Positions 1-5,998 are shown, numbered from the stretch's first letter. The stretch: 6,084 nucleotides of DNA from an uncultured Anaerosporobacter sp. (GCA_945787925.1 CALZJY010000132.1:1-6084); one strand, 5' to 3'. Notes: generated by a model from the sequence alone, not told the origin. Translations and numbers: made by a program.

Positions 1-1
1 A

Positions 2-37
2 GCCAAAGGCCGCGGCATGGAGATTCCTATGCAATAA
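2..37 (+). CDS. Possible 3' end of a convergent plus-strand gene (partial)
   Basis: Eleven codons run from the window edge to a TAA stop at 35-37, giving the peptide AKGRGMEIPMQ. Third positions are fairly GC-rich and the composition looks like coding sequence. The stop sits just before the hairpin that ends the facing antiporter gene, as expected for two convergent genes sharing a terminator. The product cannot be recognised from so few residues. Two other readings remain open: plus frame 1 is also open to position 90, and the minus strand has an ATG at 16-18 preceded by AGGA at a 6-nt spacing. Confidence 0.33.
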   Translation, partial: AKGRGMEIPMQ

Positions 38-72
38 AAAACGGCCCTATTCTTTCGAATAGAACCGTTTCC
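33..72 (-). terminator. Rho-independent terminator of the antiporter gene, possibly bidirectional
   Basis: The arms are AAACGG (39-44) with CCGTTT (65-70) and CTATTC (47-52) with GAATAG (57-62). They are separated by a CC/AA internal mismatch and closed by a TTTC loop (53-56). On the minus strand the stem is followed by a run of six T (complement of 36-41). It begins about 26 nt after the antiporter stop codon. In the plus direction the T tail is weaker (CCGTTTCC), so termination of a convergent transcript is possible but less certain. Confidence 0.8.
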
Positions 73-97
73 TACCGTTTTACTGCTTGATATAAGC

Positions 98-1297
98 TTA
101 TGCAACAACGACTTCTTTTTTCTCTTTAAATACCATGTTTAATAAGATTGGAGAAATCACTGTAGTTACAACTACCATTAAGATAATTGGTCCCATTAGG
201 TTTGCAGCAACTAATCCTACTGCTGCACCTTTTTGAGCTACGATCAATGCTACTTCGCCACGAGAAATCATGCCAATGCCGATTTGCTTGGATTCTACGT
301 GGGAGTAGCCGAATAACTTCGCACCAAGCATACATCCAATGTATTTTGTAATGACTGCAACTGTGATAATCGCAATTGTGAAAAAGATTAAAGTAGAGCT
401 CATTTTTGGTAATGTCATAGTTAAACCAATACTTGTAAAGAAGATTGGGGATAATAATCCATAAGAGATTGTATCACAACGTTTTTCAACATAATGGCTT
501 TTTTCAATACTGGAGATAATAAGACCAGCAAAGAAAGCACCTGTAATATCAGCAACGCCAAAGAAATGTTCCGAAGCAAATGCCATGAATAAACAGAACG
601 CGATGGAGATAACAACAAATCTTCTCTTGTTCTCTTCGCTTTTTTCTGTCCATTTTTTGAATGCAAAATAATACACACCACCAACAGCAACTACAAATAC
701 GAAGAATAATACGATTTTTAGTAATACTGTTGTAAGCTTAACAGAAGAATCTGCCATACTTGTTACGATTGTAAGGATGATGATACCTAAGATATCATCG
801 ATAATTGCTGCACCCATGATTGCGGTACCTGCTGCTGAATTAAGTTTGCCTAATTCCTTTAATGTCTGTACTGTAATACTAACAGAAGTTGCTGTTAAGA
901 TTACACCCATGAACACGTTTTCTAACATTACAGTAGTGCTTCCTTTCACGCCTAACAAACCTGGCTTGTTAAAGAAGTATAAACATGCGAAACCACCTGC
1001 TAATGGAATGAATACCCCCATCAATGCGATTACGAATGAAGCTGTTCCTGCTTTCTTAAATTCTTGGATGTCTGTTTCAACACCAGCTAAGAACATTAAC
1101 AAGATTACACCGATTTCTGATAGGGCTGTAATCAATTCTGATTTTTGAACGATACCGAACACTGCCGGTCCGATTAAAATACCTGCTAATAAAGCACCGA
1201 TTACTTGAGGTAATTTAAATTTTTGGAATAACAGTCCTAATAATTTTGTGCTTAGTAAGATAATAGCAAGATCTAATAAAAACTTATAAGATTCCAT
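98..1297 (-). CDS. CPA2-family Na+/H+ antiporter (NapA/GerN-like), membrane domain only
   Basis: An integral membrane protein of 399 aa with about 13 hydrophobic segments, expected to exchange cytoplasmic Na+ (or K+) for protons for pH and salt homeostasis. Seen: the CPA2 signature GVILLMFLAGVETD (63-76); a Thr/Ser-rich stretch TATSVSITV (135-143) that fits the unwound helix of the antiporter fold; AAIIDDILG (163-171), whose Asp167-Asp168 pair marks electrogenic Na+/H+ exchangers; GAFFAGLI (253-260); Lys318, a candidate for the conserved core lysine; and SRGEVALIVA (345-354). It ends with a short charged tail, so the TrkA-N/RCK domain found in roughly 600-aa KefB/KefC proteins is absent; NapA and GerN are likewise short. 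GGGAGG lies 5 nt before the ATG. It has its own promoter and terminator, separate from the exporter operon. Family is secure; ion choice and any sporulation or germination role are inference. Confidence 0.92.
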   Translation of the reverse strand: MESYKFLLDLAIILLSTKLLGLLFQKFKLPQVIGALLAGILIGPAVFGIVQKSELITALSEIGVILLMFLAGVETDIQEFKKAGTASFVIALMGVFIPLAGGFACLYFFNKPGLLGVKGSTTVMLENVFMGVILTATSVSITVQTLKELGKLNSAAGTAIMGAAIIDDILGIIILTIVTSMADSSVKLTTVLLKIVLFFVFVVAVGGVYYFAFKKWTEKSEENKRRFVVISIAFCLFMAFASEHFFGVADITGAFFAGLIISSIEKSHYVEKRCDTISYGLLSPIFFTSIGLTMTLPKMSSTLIFFTIAIITVAVITKYIGCMLGAKLFGYSHVESKQIGIGMISRGEVALIVAQKGAAVGLVAANLMGPIILMVVVTTVISPILLNMVFKEKKEVVVA

Positions 1298-1341
1298 TTC
1301 TGCCTCCCGTTACATACCCTAATAACCTTTTCACGTAGCCT

Positions 1342-1369
1342 ATTATACTCTTGTAATTATTTATGTAAA
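1342..1369 (-). promoter_or_regulatory. Sigma-A-type promoter of the antiporter gene
   Basis: On the minus strand TTTACA (1364-1369, 5 of 6 to consensus) is followed after 16 nt by a perfect TATAAT (1342-1347). Transcription would start near 1335, leaving a leader of about 38 nt that contains the GGGAGG ribosome binding site (1303-1308). This makes the antiporter an independent unit rather than read-through from the exporter operon. No clear operator is seen next to it. Confidence 0.72.
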
Positions 1370-1452
1370 TATCTAGATTCACCAAATAAAACCATTTGTT
1401 CTCCATTTTTTTCTACACTTCGAATATATACCTTTTCGTTTTCCCCCTTTTT
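1357..1452 (-). pseudogene. Possible remnant of a gene 3' end in the spacer
   Basis: Thirty-one sense codons follow an in-frame TGA (1453-1455) and end at a TAA (1357-1359). The reading includes KVYIRSVEKNGEQ and MVLFGESRYLHK, which looks like ordinary soluble protein rather than translated AT-rich spacer. There is no usable start: the only Met is residue 20 (1393-1395), and a GGGGG run upstream has no ATG, GTG or TTG in frame at a proper distance. Past the TGA the same frame reads MNYLYTKMINL from an ATG at 1486-1488. The last codons overlap the antiporter -35 box. It may be decayed coding sequence or chance; no family is recognised. Confidence 0.22.
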
Positions 1453-1744
1453 TCACAAATTTATCATTTTAGTATATAAATAGTTCATTTTGTTTAATAT
1501 TTTGCAGAAACGTCAAACAAATATCGAGCTTTTTCTTATACTCGTTTACTTAAAATAATTAACTGTATTTATCTATTCTTGATTTGCTACAAGTTTTCTT
1601 CCTTACATAATTTCGTGCCTTTGTGAAAATATTACAACAAATCTTACATCTTATGTTTTTTACTGTATAGGAGGCCGAATTTTTATATTTTTTCCATTTT
1701 TCGGCAAGGTGTGCAAGCAGGACTTTGGCTCGTTGTTCGCGTAA
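1370..1744. other. AT-rich intergenic spacer without a convincing gene
   Basis: This spacer separates the exporter operon terminator from the antiporter promoter. Apart from the possible gene remnant at 1357-1452 it holds no ORF with a sensible start and ribosome binding site. An inverted repeat GCCGAA (1674-1679) / TTCGGC (1700-1705) encloses a 20-nt AT-rich loop and is weak. A GC-richer patch at about 1700-1741 stands out from its surroundings. TTGACG occurs on the minus strand at 1511-1516, but no good -10 lies at the right distance. Confidence 0.6.
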
Positions 1745-1782
1745 ATAAAAAACGCCATAAGAAGAAACTCTCCTTATGGCAT
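1745..1782 (-). terminator. Rho-independent terminator of the marR-ABC operon
   Basis: A perfect 8-bp stem, GCCATAAG (1754-1761) with CTTATGGC (1773-1780), has an 11-nt loop. On the minus strand it is followed by G and six T (complement of 1747-1752). The hairpin begins 10 nt after the stop codon of the second ABC gene, so it ends the operon. In the plus direction a T-run begins only 5-6 nt after the stem, so reverse termination would be weak. Confidence 0.87.
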
Positions 1783-1790
1783 CCTGTTTT

Positions 1791-3677
1791 TTAGGATAAC
1801 TCAAATGCTCCTGTATATAATTGATAGTACTTTCCTTTGTCATCGATTAGCTTGTCATGGCTTCCTCGTTCAATGATTCTACCTTGTTCTAATACCATGA
1901 TCACATCAGAATTCTTAACTGTAGATAATCTATGGGCAATTACGAATACCGTTCTTCCTTCCATCAGCTTATCCATACCAGCTTGAACGATTGCTTCTGT
2001 TCTCGTATCGATGCTAGAAGTGGCCTCGTCAAGGATTAATACTGGAGGATCTGCAATGGCTGCTCTCGCGATAGCAAGAAGCTGGCGCTGTCCCTGGCTT
2101 AGGTTTGCACCATCCCCAGAAAGCATCGTATCATATCCGTCTGGTAAATGCTTGATGAACGTATCTGCATTTGCAAGCCTTGCTGCTGCATATACTTCTT
2201 CATCTGTCGCGTCTAGCTTACCATACATGATGTTTTCTTTTACTGTACCAGTAAATAAGTGAGTATCTTGTAACACCACGCCTAAAGAACGACGTAAGTC
2301 ATCTTTCTTAATCTTGCTGATATTGATTCCGTCATAACGGATCTTACCTTCTTGGATATCATAGAAACGATTGATTAAGTTCGTAATCGTTGTCTTACCT
2401 GCACCTGTAGCACCAACAAATGCTACTTTTTCGCCTGGACGTGCAAATAATTCGATATCATGTAATACGATCTTCTCATCCGTATATCCGAAGTCTACCT
2501 CTTCAAATACTACGTCACCACGAAGTTCTGTATACGTAACTGTACCGTCTTTATGAGGATGTTTCCAAGCCCAACGGCCCGTTCTCTTTTCAGATTCTGT
2601 AATTGTTCCATCCTCTGCAACATTTGCATTTACAAGAGTTACATATCCTTCATCTGTCTCTGGTTGTTGGTCTAATAATGTGAAGATACGTTCTGCACCT
2701 GCAAGTGCCATGATGATTGCGTTGAATTGTTGTGAAATCTGAGAAATTGGCTGGTTAAAGCTTCTTGTAAGCTGTAAGAATGCTGCAAGACCACCAAGTG
2801 TAAATCCAGCAAATCCATTGATTGCTAATATACTACCTAAGATTGCCGTAAGCACGTAGTTTACATAGCCAAGGTTCATAATGATTGGCATTAAGATATT
2901 TGCAAAGCTGTTCGCATTCTGTGCGCTATCATATAATTGATTGTTCAACTTATTGAATGCTTCTAATGTTTCTTCTTCATGACAGAATACTTTTACGACT
3001 TTTTGTCCTTCCATCATTTCTTCAATGAAACCATTGACTGCCGCAATGTCTTTTTGTTGTTTCACAAAGTAAAAGGCACTCTTTGCACCAAGCTTCTTAG
3101 AAACGAAGATCATTGCTGCAACACAGATTACAATCAAGATCGTAAGTGGAATACTTAATACGACCATGGAAATAAATACGCTGACAATCGTAATCGCAGA
3201 TGTGATTAACTGAGGCACACTCTGGCTTAACATCTGACGAAGCGTATCGATATCATTCGTATAGATACTCATCGTATCCCCGTTGGAATGCGTATCAAAA
3301 TAACGGATTTCAAGAGATTCCATATGTTTGAAGACATCTTGACGCAAATCACGTAACGTACCCTGAGTGACATTGACCATTAAACGGCTATATAGGTAGG
3401 AAGTAATGACACCTACTACATAAATGCTTCCCATTAAGACTAATGCTTTGAATAATGGTGTAAAGTCTGGGTTTACTTTGCCAATGAATGGCGTAATATA
3501 ATCATCGATTAGGTTCTTTAAGAATAACGTGCCCGCTACCCCTGCAAGAGAACTGATGATGATAGAAAGAAGTACGACTACGCAGTGTACTGGATATTTA
3601 GAAACAACAATCTTGAATAAGCGGATCATCGTTTTTCTTGTCTGGCCACTGAATGGCTTCTTATTTGGCTGCTTCAT
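1791..3677 (-). CDS. Heterodimeric ABC multidrug exporter, LmrD/BmrD-like half-transporter (catalytic Glu subunit)
   Basis: A 628-aa half-transporter with an N-terminal six-helix exporter domain (about 28-305) and a C-terminal ATPase domain (about 388-628). Seen: Walker A GATGAGKT (422-429), Q-loop Gln470, Walker B VLILDE (546-551) with catalytic Glu551, and switch His582. The signature is LSQGQ (526-530) instead of LSGGQ. In known heterodimers that change sits in the subunit whose signature faces the partner's degenerate ATP site, so this protein should pair with the preceding gene product. A linker of about 45 residues (341-387), with WAWKHPH and DGTVTYTEL, separates the two domains, as I recall for LmrD-type subunits. 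The start chosen is the ATG at 3675-3677, 9 nt after AAAGGAG. An ATG two codons earlier is only 3 nt from that site, and a longer frame reaches 3728. It overlaps the preceding gene by 17 nt. Exported substrates are unknown. Confidence 0.94.
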   Translation of the reverse strand: MKQPNKKPFSGQTRKTMIRLFKIVVSKYPVHCVVVLLSIIISSLAGVAGTLFLKNLIDDYITPFIGKVNPDFTPLFKALVLMGSIYVVGVITSYLYSRLMVNVTQGTLRDLRQDVFKHMESLEIRYFDTHSNGDTMSIYTNDIDTLRQMLSQSVPQLITSAITIVSVFISMVVLSIPLTILIVICVAAMIFVSKKLGAKSAFYFVKQQKDIAAVNGFIEEMMEGQKVVKVFCHEEETLEAFNKLNNQLYDSAQNANSFANILMPIIMNLGYVNYVLTAILGSILAINGFAGFTLGGLAAFLQLTRSFNQPISQISQQFNAIIMALAGAERIFTLLDQQPETDEGYVTLVNANVAEDGTITESEKRTGRWAWKHPHKDGTVTYTELRGDVVFEEVDFGYTDEKIVLHDIELFARPGEKVAFVGATGAGKTTITNLINRFYDIQEGKIRYDGINISKIKKDDLRRSLGVVLQDTHLFTGTVKENIMYGKLDATDEEVYAAARLANADTFIKHLPDGYDTMLSGDGANLSQGQRQLLAIARAAIADPPVLILDEATSSIDTRTEAIVQAGMDKLMEGRTVFVIAHRLSTVKNSDVIMVLEQGRIIERGSHDKLIDDKGKYYQLYTGAFELS

Positions 3678-5403
3678 CACCATCTGCTCCTTTCGTTTGT
3701 GAATTATATACATCCTGATAAATTGCATTGTTCGCTAATAATTCTTCGTGTGTTCCAAATGCATCAATACGGCCATCATTTAATACGATGATACGGTCTG
3801 CATCTTGGATACTAGAAATACGCTGTGCAATGATTAATTTCGTTGTATTTGGAATATCCTCTTTAAACGCCCTACGGATGAATGCATCCGTCTTTGTATC
3901 TACCGCACTTGTAGAGTCATCAAGGATTAAGATCTTTGGCTTCTTAAGTAATGCTCTTGCGATACATAAACGTTGTTTTTGACCACCAGATACATTGTTG
4001 CCACCCTGTTCAATATACGTATCGTACTTGTGCGGGAATGTTTGAATGAATTCATCTGCTTGCGCTTGCTTACATGCATAGATGAGTTCTTCGTCTGTGG
4101 CATCTTTGTTCCCCCAGCGAAGATTTTCTTTGATTGTTCCTGAGAATAACACGTTCTTTTGGAGTACCATGGCAACTTCATTACGTAAAGATTCGATATC
4201 ATAATCCCTAACGTCAACTCCACCTACTTTTACGGCACCACTTGTAACATCATATAATCTAGGAATTAACTGTACAAGAGTAGATTTTGCACTACCAGTT
4301 CCCCCAAGGATACCGATTGTTTCCCCAGATTTGATGGAAAGGTTTACATCTGCCAAATTGTATTCCCCCGAATCTTTCGAGTATGCGAAGTTTACATTCT
4401 CAAATTCGATAGAACCATCTTTTACTTCATAGATTGGTTGTTGCTTGTTTTGCAAATCACTTTGTTCTTCTAAGATTTCTACAATACGTTCCGCTGAAGA
4501 TCTTGCCATGATTACCATGATGAATACCATGGAAAGAATCATTAAGCTGACTAAGATATTTGTCGTATACGTAAATAAACTCATTAATTCCCCAGTTGTC
4601 ATGCTGTTTCCAACGATCATCTTCGCACCAAGCCAAGATAATGCTATGATGCTGGCATACATGGATAACTGCATGATTGGCGTATTGAATACAACGAAAC
4701 GTTCTGCATTTACAAAGTATCTGTATACGGATTCACATGCCTTGTGGAATTTTCCAACTTCATGTTCTTCTCTTACATATGCTTTTACAACACGGATTCC
4801 TGTTAAGTTTTCTTGCACACTTGCATTTAAGTCATCATACTTACGGAATGCATTTACAAAGTATGGATGTGCTTTTGTCATGATTAGATATAAGCTTCCA
4901 CCTAAGAAAATGATTGCTACCACAAAGATTAAGCTTAGGCGAGCATTGATGTATAGGGACATTGCTAATGCAGAGATTAGCATAAATGGCGCACGTACGA
5001 AGATACGAATGATCATTTGGAATGCATTTTGTACATTCGTAACGTCTGTCGTCATACGAGTGACTAACCCTGCCGTAGAATATTTATCAATATTGGAGAA
5101 TGAAAACTCCTGAATATTTGCAAACATTGCACTTCTTAAGTTTCTTGCATATCCTGCACTTGCTTTCGCAGCCGTCTTACCTGCAATCACACCAAACGCA
5201 AGACTGGTAAATGCTACAACTAGCATTGCGATCCCCATTAGGACAACGTATTTCATGTTACCCTTTTCCACACCTTGATCAATGATTAAAGCCATAAGCA
5301 ATGGAATCATCGCTTCCATGATGGCTTCTAAAATGATGAATACAGGTGTAAGGATGGTTTCTTTCTTAAATTCGCCGATATACTTCATCAACGTCTTTAA
5401 CAT
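3661..5403 (-). CDS. Heterodimeric ABC multidrug exporter, LmrC/BmrC-like half-transporter (degenerate-site subunit)
   Basis: A 580-aa half-transporter: six membrane helices (about 17-300) followed by an ATPase domain (about 331-580). Seen: Walker A GGTGSAKS (367-374), with Ala372 where the consensus has Gly; Q-loop Gln415; and a canonical signature VSGGQ (471-475). Walker B reads ILILDD (491-496), so Asp496 replaces the catalytic Glu, and Gln527 replaces the switch His (AQR). These changes make the ATP site built on this subunit's Walker motifs degenerate, while its intact signature should complete the active site of the partner encoded next. This matches the LmrCD, BmrCD and TM287/288 type of drug exporter. 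AGGAGG (5410-5415) lies 6 nt before the ATG, and the regulator gene ends 14 nt upstream, so the three genes form one operon. Family and pairing are well supported; substrate is not determined by sequence. Confidence 0.94.
   Translation of the reverse strand: MLKTLMKYIGEFKKETILTPVFIILEAIMEAMIPLLMALIIDQGVEKGNMKYVVLMGIAMLVVAFTSLAFGVIAGKTAAKASAGYARNLRSAMFANIQEFSFSNIDKYSTAGLVTRMTTDVTNVQNAFQMIIRIFVRAPFMLISALAMSLYINARLSLIFVVAIIFLGGSLYLIMTKAHPYFVNAFRKYDDLNASVQENLTGIRVVKAYVREEHEVGKFHKACESVYRYFVNAERFVVFNTPIMQLSMYASIIALSWLGAKMIVGNSMTTGELMSLFTYTTNILVSLMILSMVFIMVIMARSSAERIVEILEEQSDLQNKQQPIYEVKDGSIEFENVNFAYSKDSGEYNLADVNLSIKSGETIGILGGTGSAKSTLVQLIPRLYDVTSGAVKVGGVDVRDYDIESLRNEVAMVLQKNVLFSGTIKENLRWGNKDATDEELIYACKQAQADEFIQTFPHKYDTYIEQGGNNVSGGQKQRLCIARALLKKPKILILDDSTSAVDTKTDAFIRRAFKEDIPNTTKLIIAQRISSIQDADRIIVLNDGRIDAFGTHEELLANNAIYQDVYNSQTKGADGDEAAK
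3687..3693 (-). promoter_or_regulatory. Ribosome binding site of the second ABC gene, inside the preceding gene
   Basis: AAAGGAG on the minus strand lies within the last codons of the upstream ABC gene. It is followed by CAG and then three start-like codons in a row, ATG, GTG and ATG, at spacings of 3, 6 and 9 nt from the last G. The 9-nt ATG (3675-3677) or the 6-nt GTG fits normal spacing. This favours a start near 3677 over the longer open frame from 3728, which has no such site. Placement suggests translational coupling of the two subunits. Confidence 0.7.
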
Positions 5404-5417
5404 ACTTTTCCTCCTGT

Positions 5418-5855
5418 CTAAGATTCACTGATGGCTTTCGAAAGTTTTTCAAGCACTGAAAATAACAGCTCTTTTTCTTCTTCCGTAACGCTCTTCATCA
5501 GATTCTCTTCCTCTTTCATAATGATTTGATGGACAACTTCCGTTATCTCATCCCCTTTTTTTGTTAGCGTAAGCTGCTTTAATCTAGCATCGCTCGATGG
5601 TGATTCCCGTTTGATATACCCGTTCTTCTCAAGAAGCTGTAACACGCTGGTCACACTGGATCTTCGAATACTGAATACTTCTTCAATATCTTTTTGATAC
5701 GCTGGAACCTTCTCGATCTGCGTTTTAATCATGATGAAATGCAGTACTCTCGATTGGACGCTAGTAAGGCCATATTCCGCCACTTTTGCATCAATCTTAC
5801 GCTTCATAGAATTAGAGATATTATGTATCTCTCTTCCTAACTCTTTTCGCTCCAT
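5418..5855 (-). CDS. MarR-family transcriptional regulator, probable repressor of the exporter operon
   Basis: A 145-aa protein of typical MarR length, expected to be a DNA-binding homodimer that leaves its operator when a drug-like or phenolic ligand binds. Seen: an N-terminal amphipathic segment ending in ISNSMKRKID; LTSVQSRVLHFI (30-41), a variant of the family's helix before the DNA-binding domain; the likely recognition helix around IRRSSVTSVLQLLEKNGYI (63-81); and a wing RESPSSDARLKQLTLT (83-98), with the Asp89-x-Arg91 pair usual in MarR wings. The C-terminal helix (about 104-142) fits the dimer interface. GGGAG (5860-5864) lies 4 nt before the ATG. It is the first gene of the exporter operon, and two inverted repeats lie in its leader, so autorepression together with exporter control is the natural reading. 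The ligand is unknown and the target is inferred from position. Confidence 0.92.
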   Translation of the reverse strand: MERKELGREIHNISNSMKRKIDAKVAEYGLTSVQSRVLHFIMIKTQIEKVPAYQKDIEEVFSIRRSSVTSVLQLLEKNGYIKRESPSSDARLKQLTLTKKGDEITEVVHQIIMKEEENLMKSVTEEEKELLFSVLEKLSKAISES

Positions 5856-5893
5856 GGTTCTCCCTTTCTTATCGAGCTAACATATAATCATAA

Positions 5894-5909
5894 AGTTAGA
5901 GTTCTAACT
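5894..5909. promoter_or_regulatory. Candidate MarR operator, downstream copy
   Basis: AGTTAGAGTTCTAACT is a 16-bp inverted repeat with 7-bp arms (AGTTAGA / TCTAACT) around a 2-bp centre. Length and form fit the 16-20 bp palindromes bound by MarR dimers. It lies in the transcribed leader between the promoter and the regulator start, and shares its end base 5909 with a second repeat. Bound protein would block elongation or initiation. The binding protein is inferred from position. Confidence 0.68.
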
Positions 5910-5924
5910 GTTAGATACCTAACA
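5909..5924. promoter_or_regulatory. Candidate MarR operator, promoter-proximal copy
   Basis: TGTTAGATACCTAACA is a 16-bp inverted repeat with perfect 6-bp arms (TGTTAG / CTAACA) around ATAC. It has the same GTTAG-N4-CTAAC core as the adjoining repeat. It begins one base past the -10 hexamer and covers the predicted transcription start near 5919, so occupancy should exclude RNA polymerase. Two copies with centres 15 bp apart suggest two dimers on one continuous site. Confidence 0.72.
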
Positions 5925-5925
5925 T

Positions 5926-5955
5926 ATAATACTTCCTTTCTGCTCCTTATGTCAA
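5926..5955 (-). promoter_or_regulatory. Promoter of the marR-ABC exporter operon
   Basis: On the minus strand a perfect TTGACA (5950-5955) is followed after 18 nt by TATTAT (5926-5931, 5 of 6). The predicted start is near 5919 and the leader is about 64 nt. The spacer is purine-rich (AAGGAGCAGAAAGGAAG). The leader contains both candidate operators, so the promoter is probably strong when free and shut when the regulator is bound. Confidence 0.75.
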
Positions 5956-5962
5956 TGTTGTT

Positions 5963-5974
5963 TGTATCGATACA
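5963..5974. promoter_or_regulatory. Perfect 12-bp palindrome upstream of the operon -35 box
   Basis: TGTATCGATACA is fully self-complementary and ends 7 bp upstream of the -35 hexamer. Its sequence differs from the GTTAG/CTAAC operators, so it would be read by a different protein, if any. The position suits an activator or a second repressor. A flanking inverted pair, CAATG (5953-5957) and CATTG (5973-5977), overlaps the -35 box. No specific regulator can be named. Confidence 0.42.
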
Positions 5975-5998
5975 TTGTTTTTCTATTGAGACGATGCA

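Larger units (their letters stand above)
5877..5930 (-). repeat. 12-bp direct repeat ATTATATGTTAG, two copies 42 bp apart
   Basis: The minus-strand word ATTATATGTTAG occurs at 5919-5930 and again at 5877-5888. The first copy overlaps the -10 box and carries one half of the upstream inverted repeat. The second lies just before the regulator's ribosome binding site and has a lone GTTAG half-site without a good partner. The 42-bp period is close to four turns of DNA, so both copies would face the same side of the helix. Confidence 0.6.

Noticed and set aside
777..1148. Plus-strand ORF of 123 codons antisense to the antiporter
   Set aside because: The minus-strand frame carries clear antiporter motifs including the Asp-Asp pair; the antisense reading is a by-product of its codon use.
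1511..1516. TTGACG on the minus strand as a -35 box in the spacer
   Set aside because: No acceptable -10 hexamer occurs 15-19 nt downstream; the nearest TATACT is too far away.
1669..1674. AGGAGG on the plus strand, a perfect Shine-Dalgarno word
   Set aside because: No ATG, GTG or TTG follows at a workable distance, and the frames downstream give no gene-like product.
1674..1705. GCCGAA/TTCGGC inverted repeat as a terminator or RNA element
   Set aside because: The stem is only 6 bp with a 20-nt loop and no following T-run in either direction.
1559..1843. Minus-strand 94-codon ORF across the end of the second ABC gene
   Set aside because: It starts inside the ABC gene in another frame and runs through the operon terminator; its start has no ribosome binding site and its tail is lysine-rich as expected for translated AT-rich DNA.
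3678..3728. N-terminal extension of the second ABC protein to the ATG at 3728
   Set aside because: The extension lies wholly within the first ABC gene and lacks a ribosome binding site, whereas AAAGGAG stands just before the ATGGTGATG cluster.
4445..5113. Long plus-strand ORF (222 codons) antisense to the first ABC gene
   Set aside because: It is a mirror of the real coding frame on the other strand; it has no ribosome binding site, and the ABC domain motifs on the minus strand are unambiguous.
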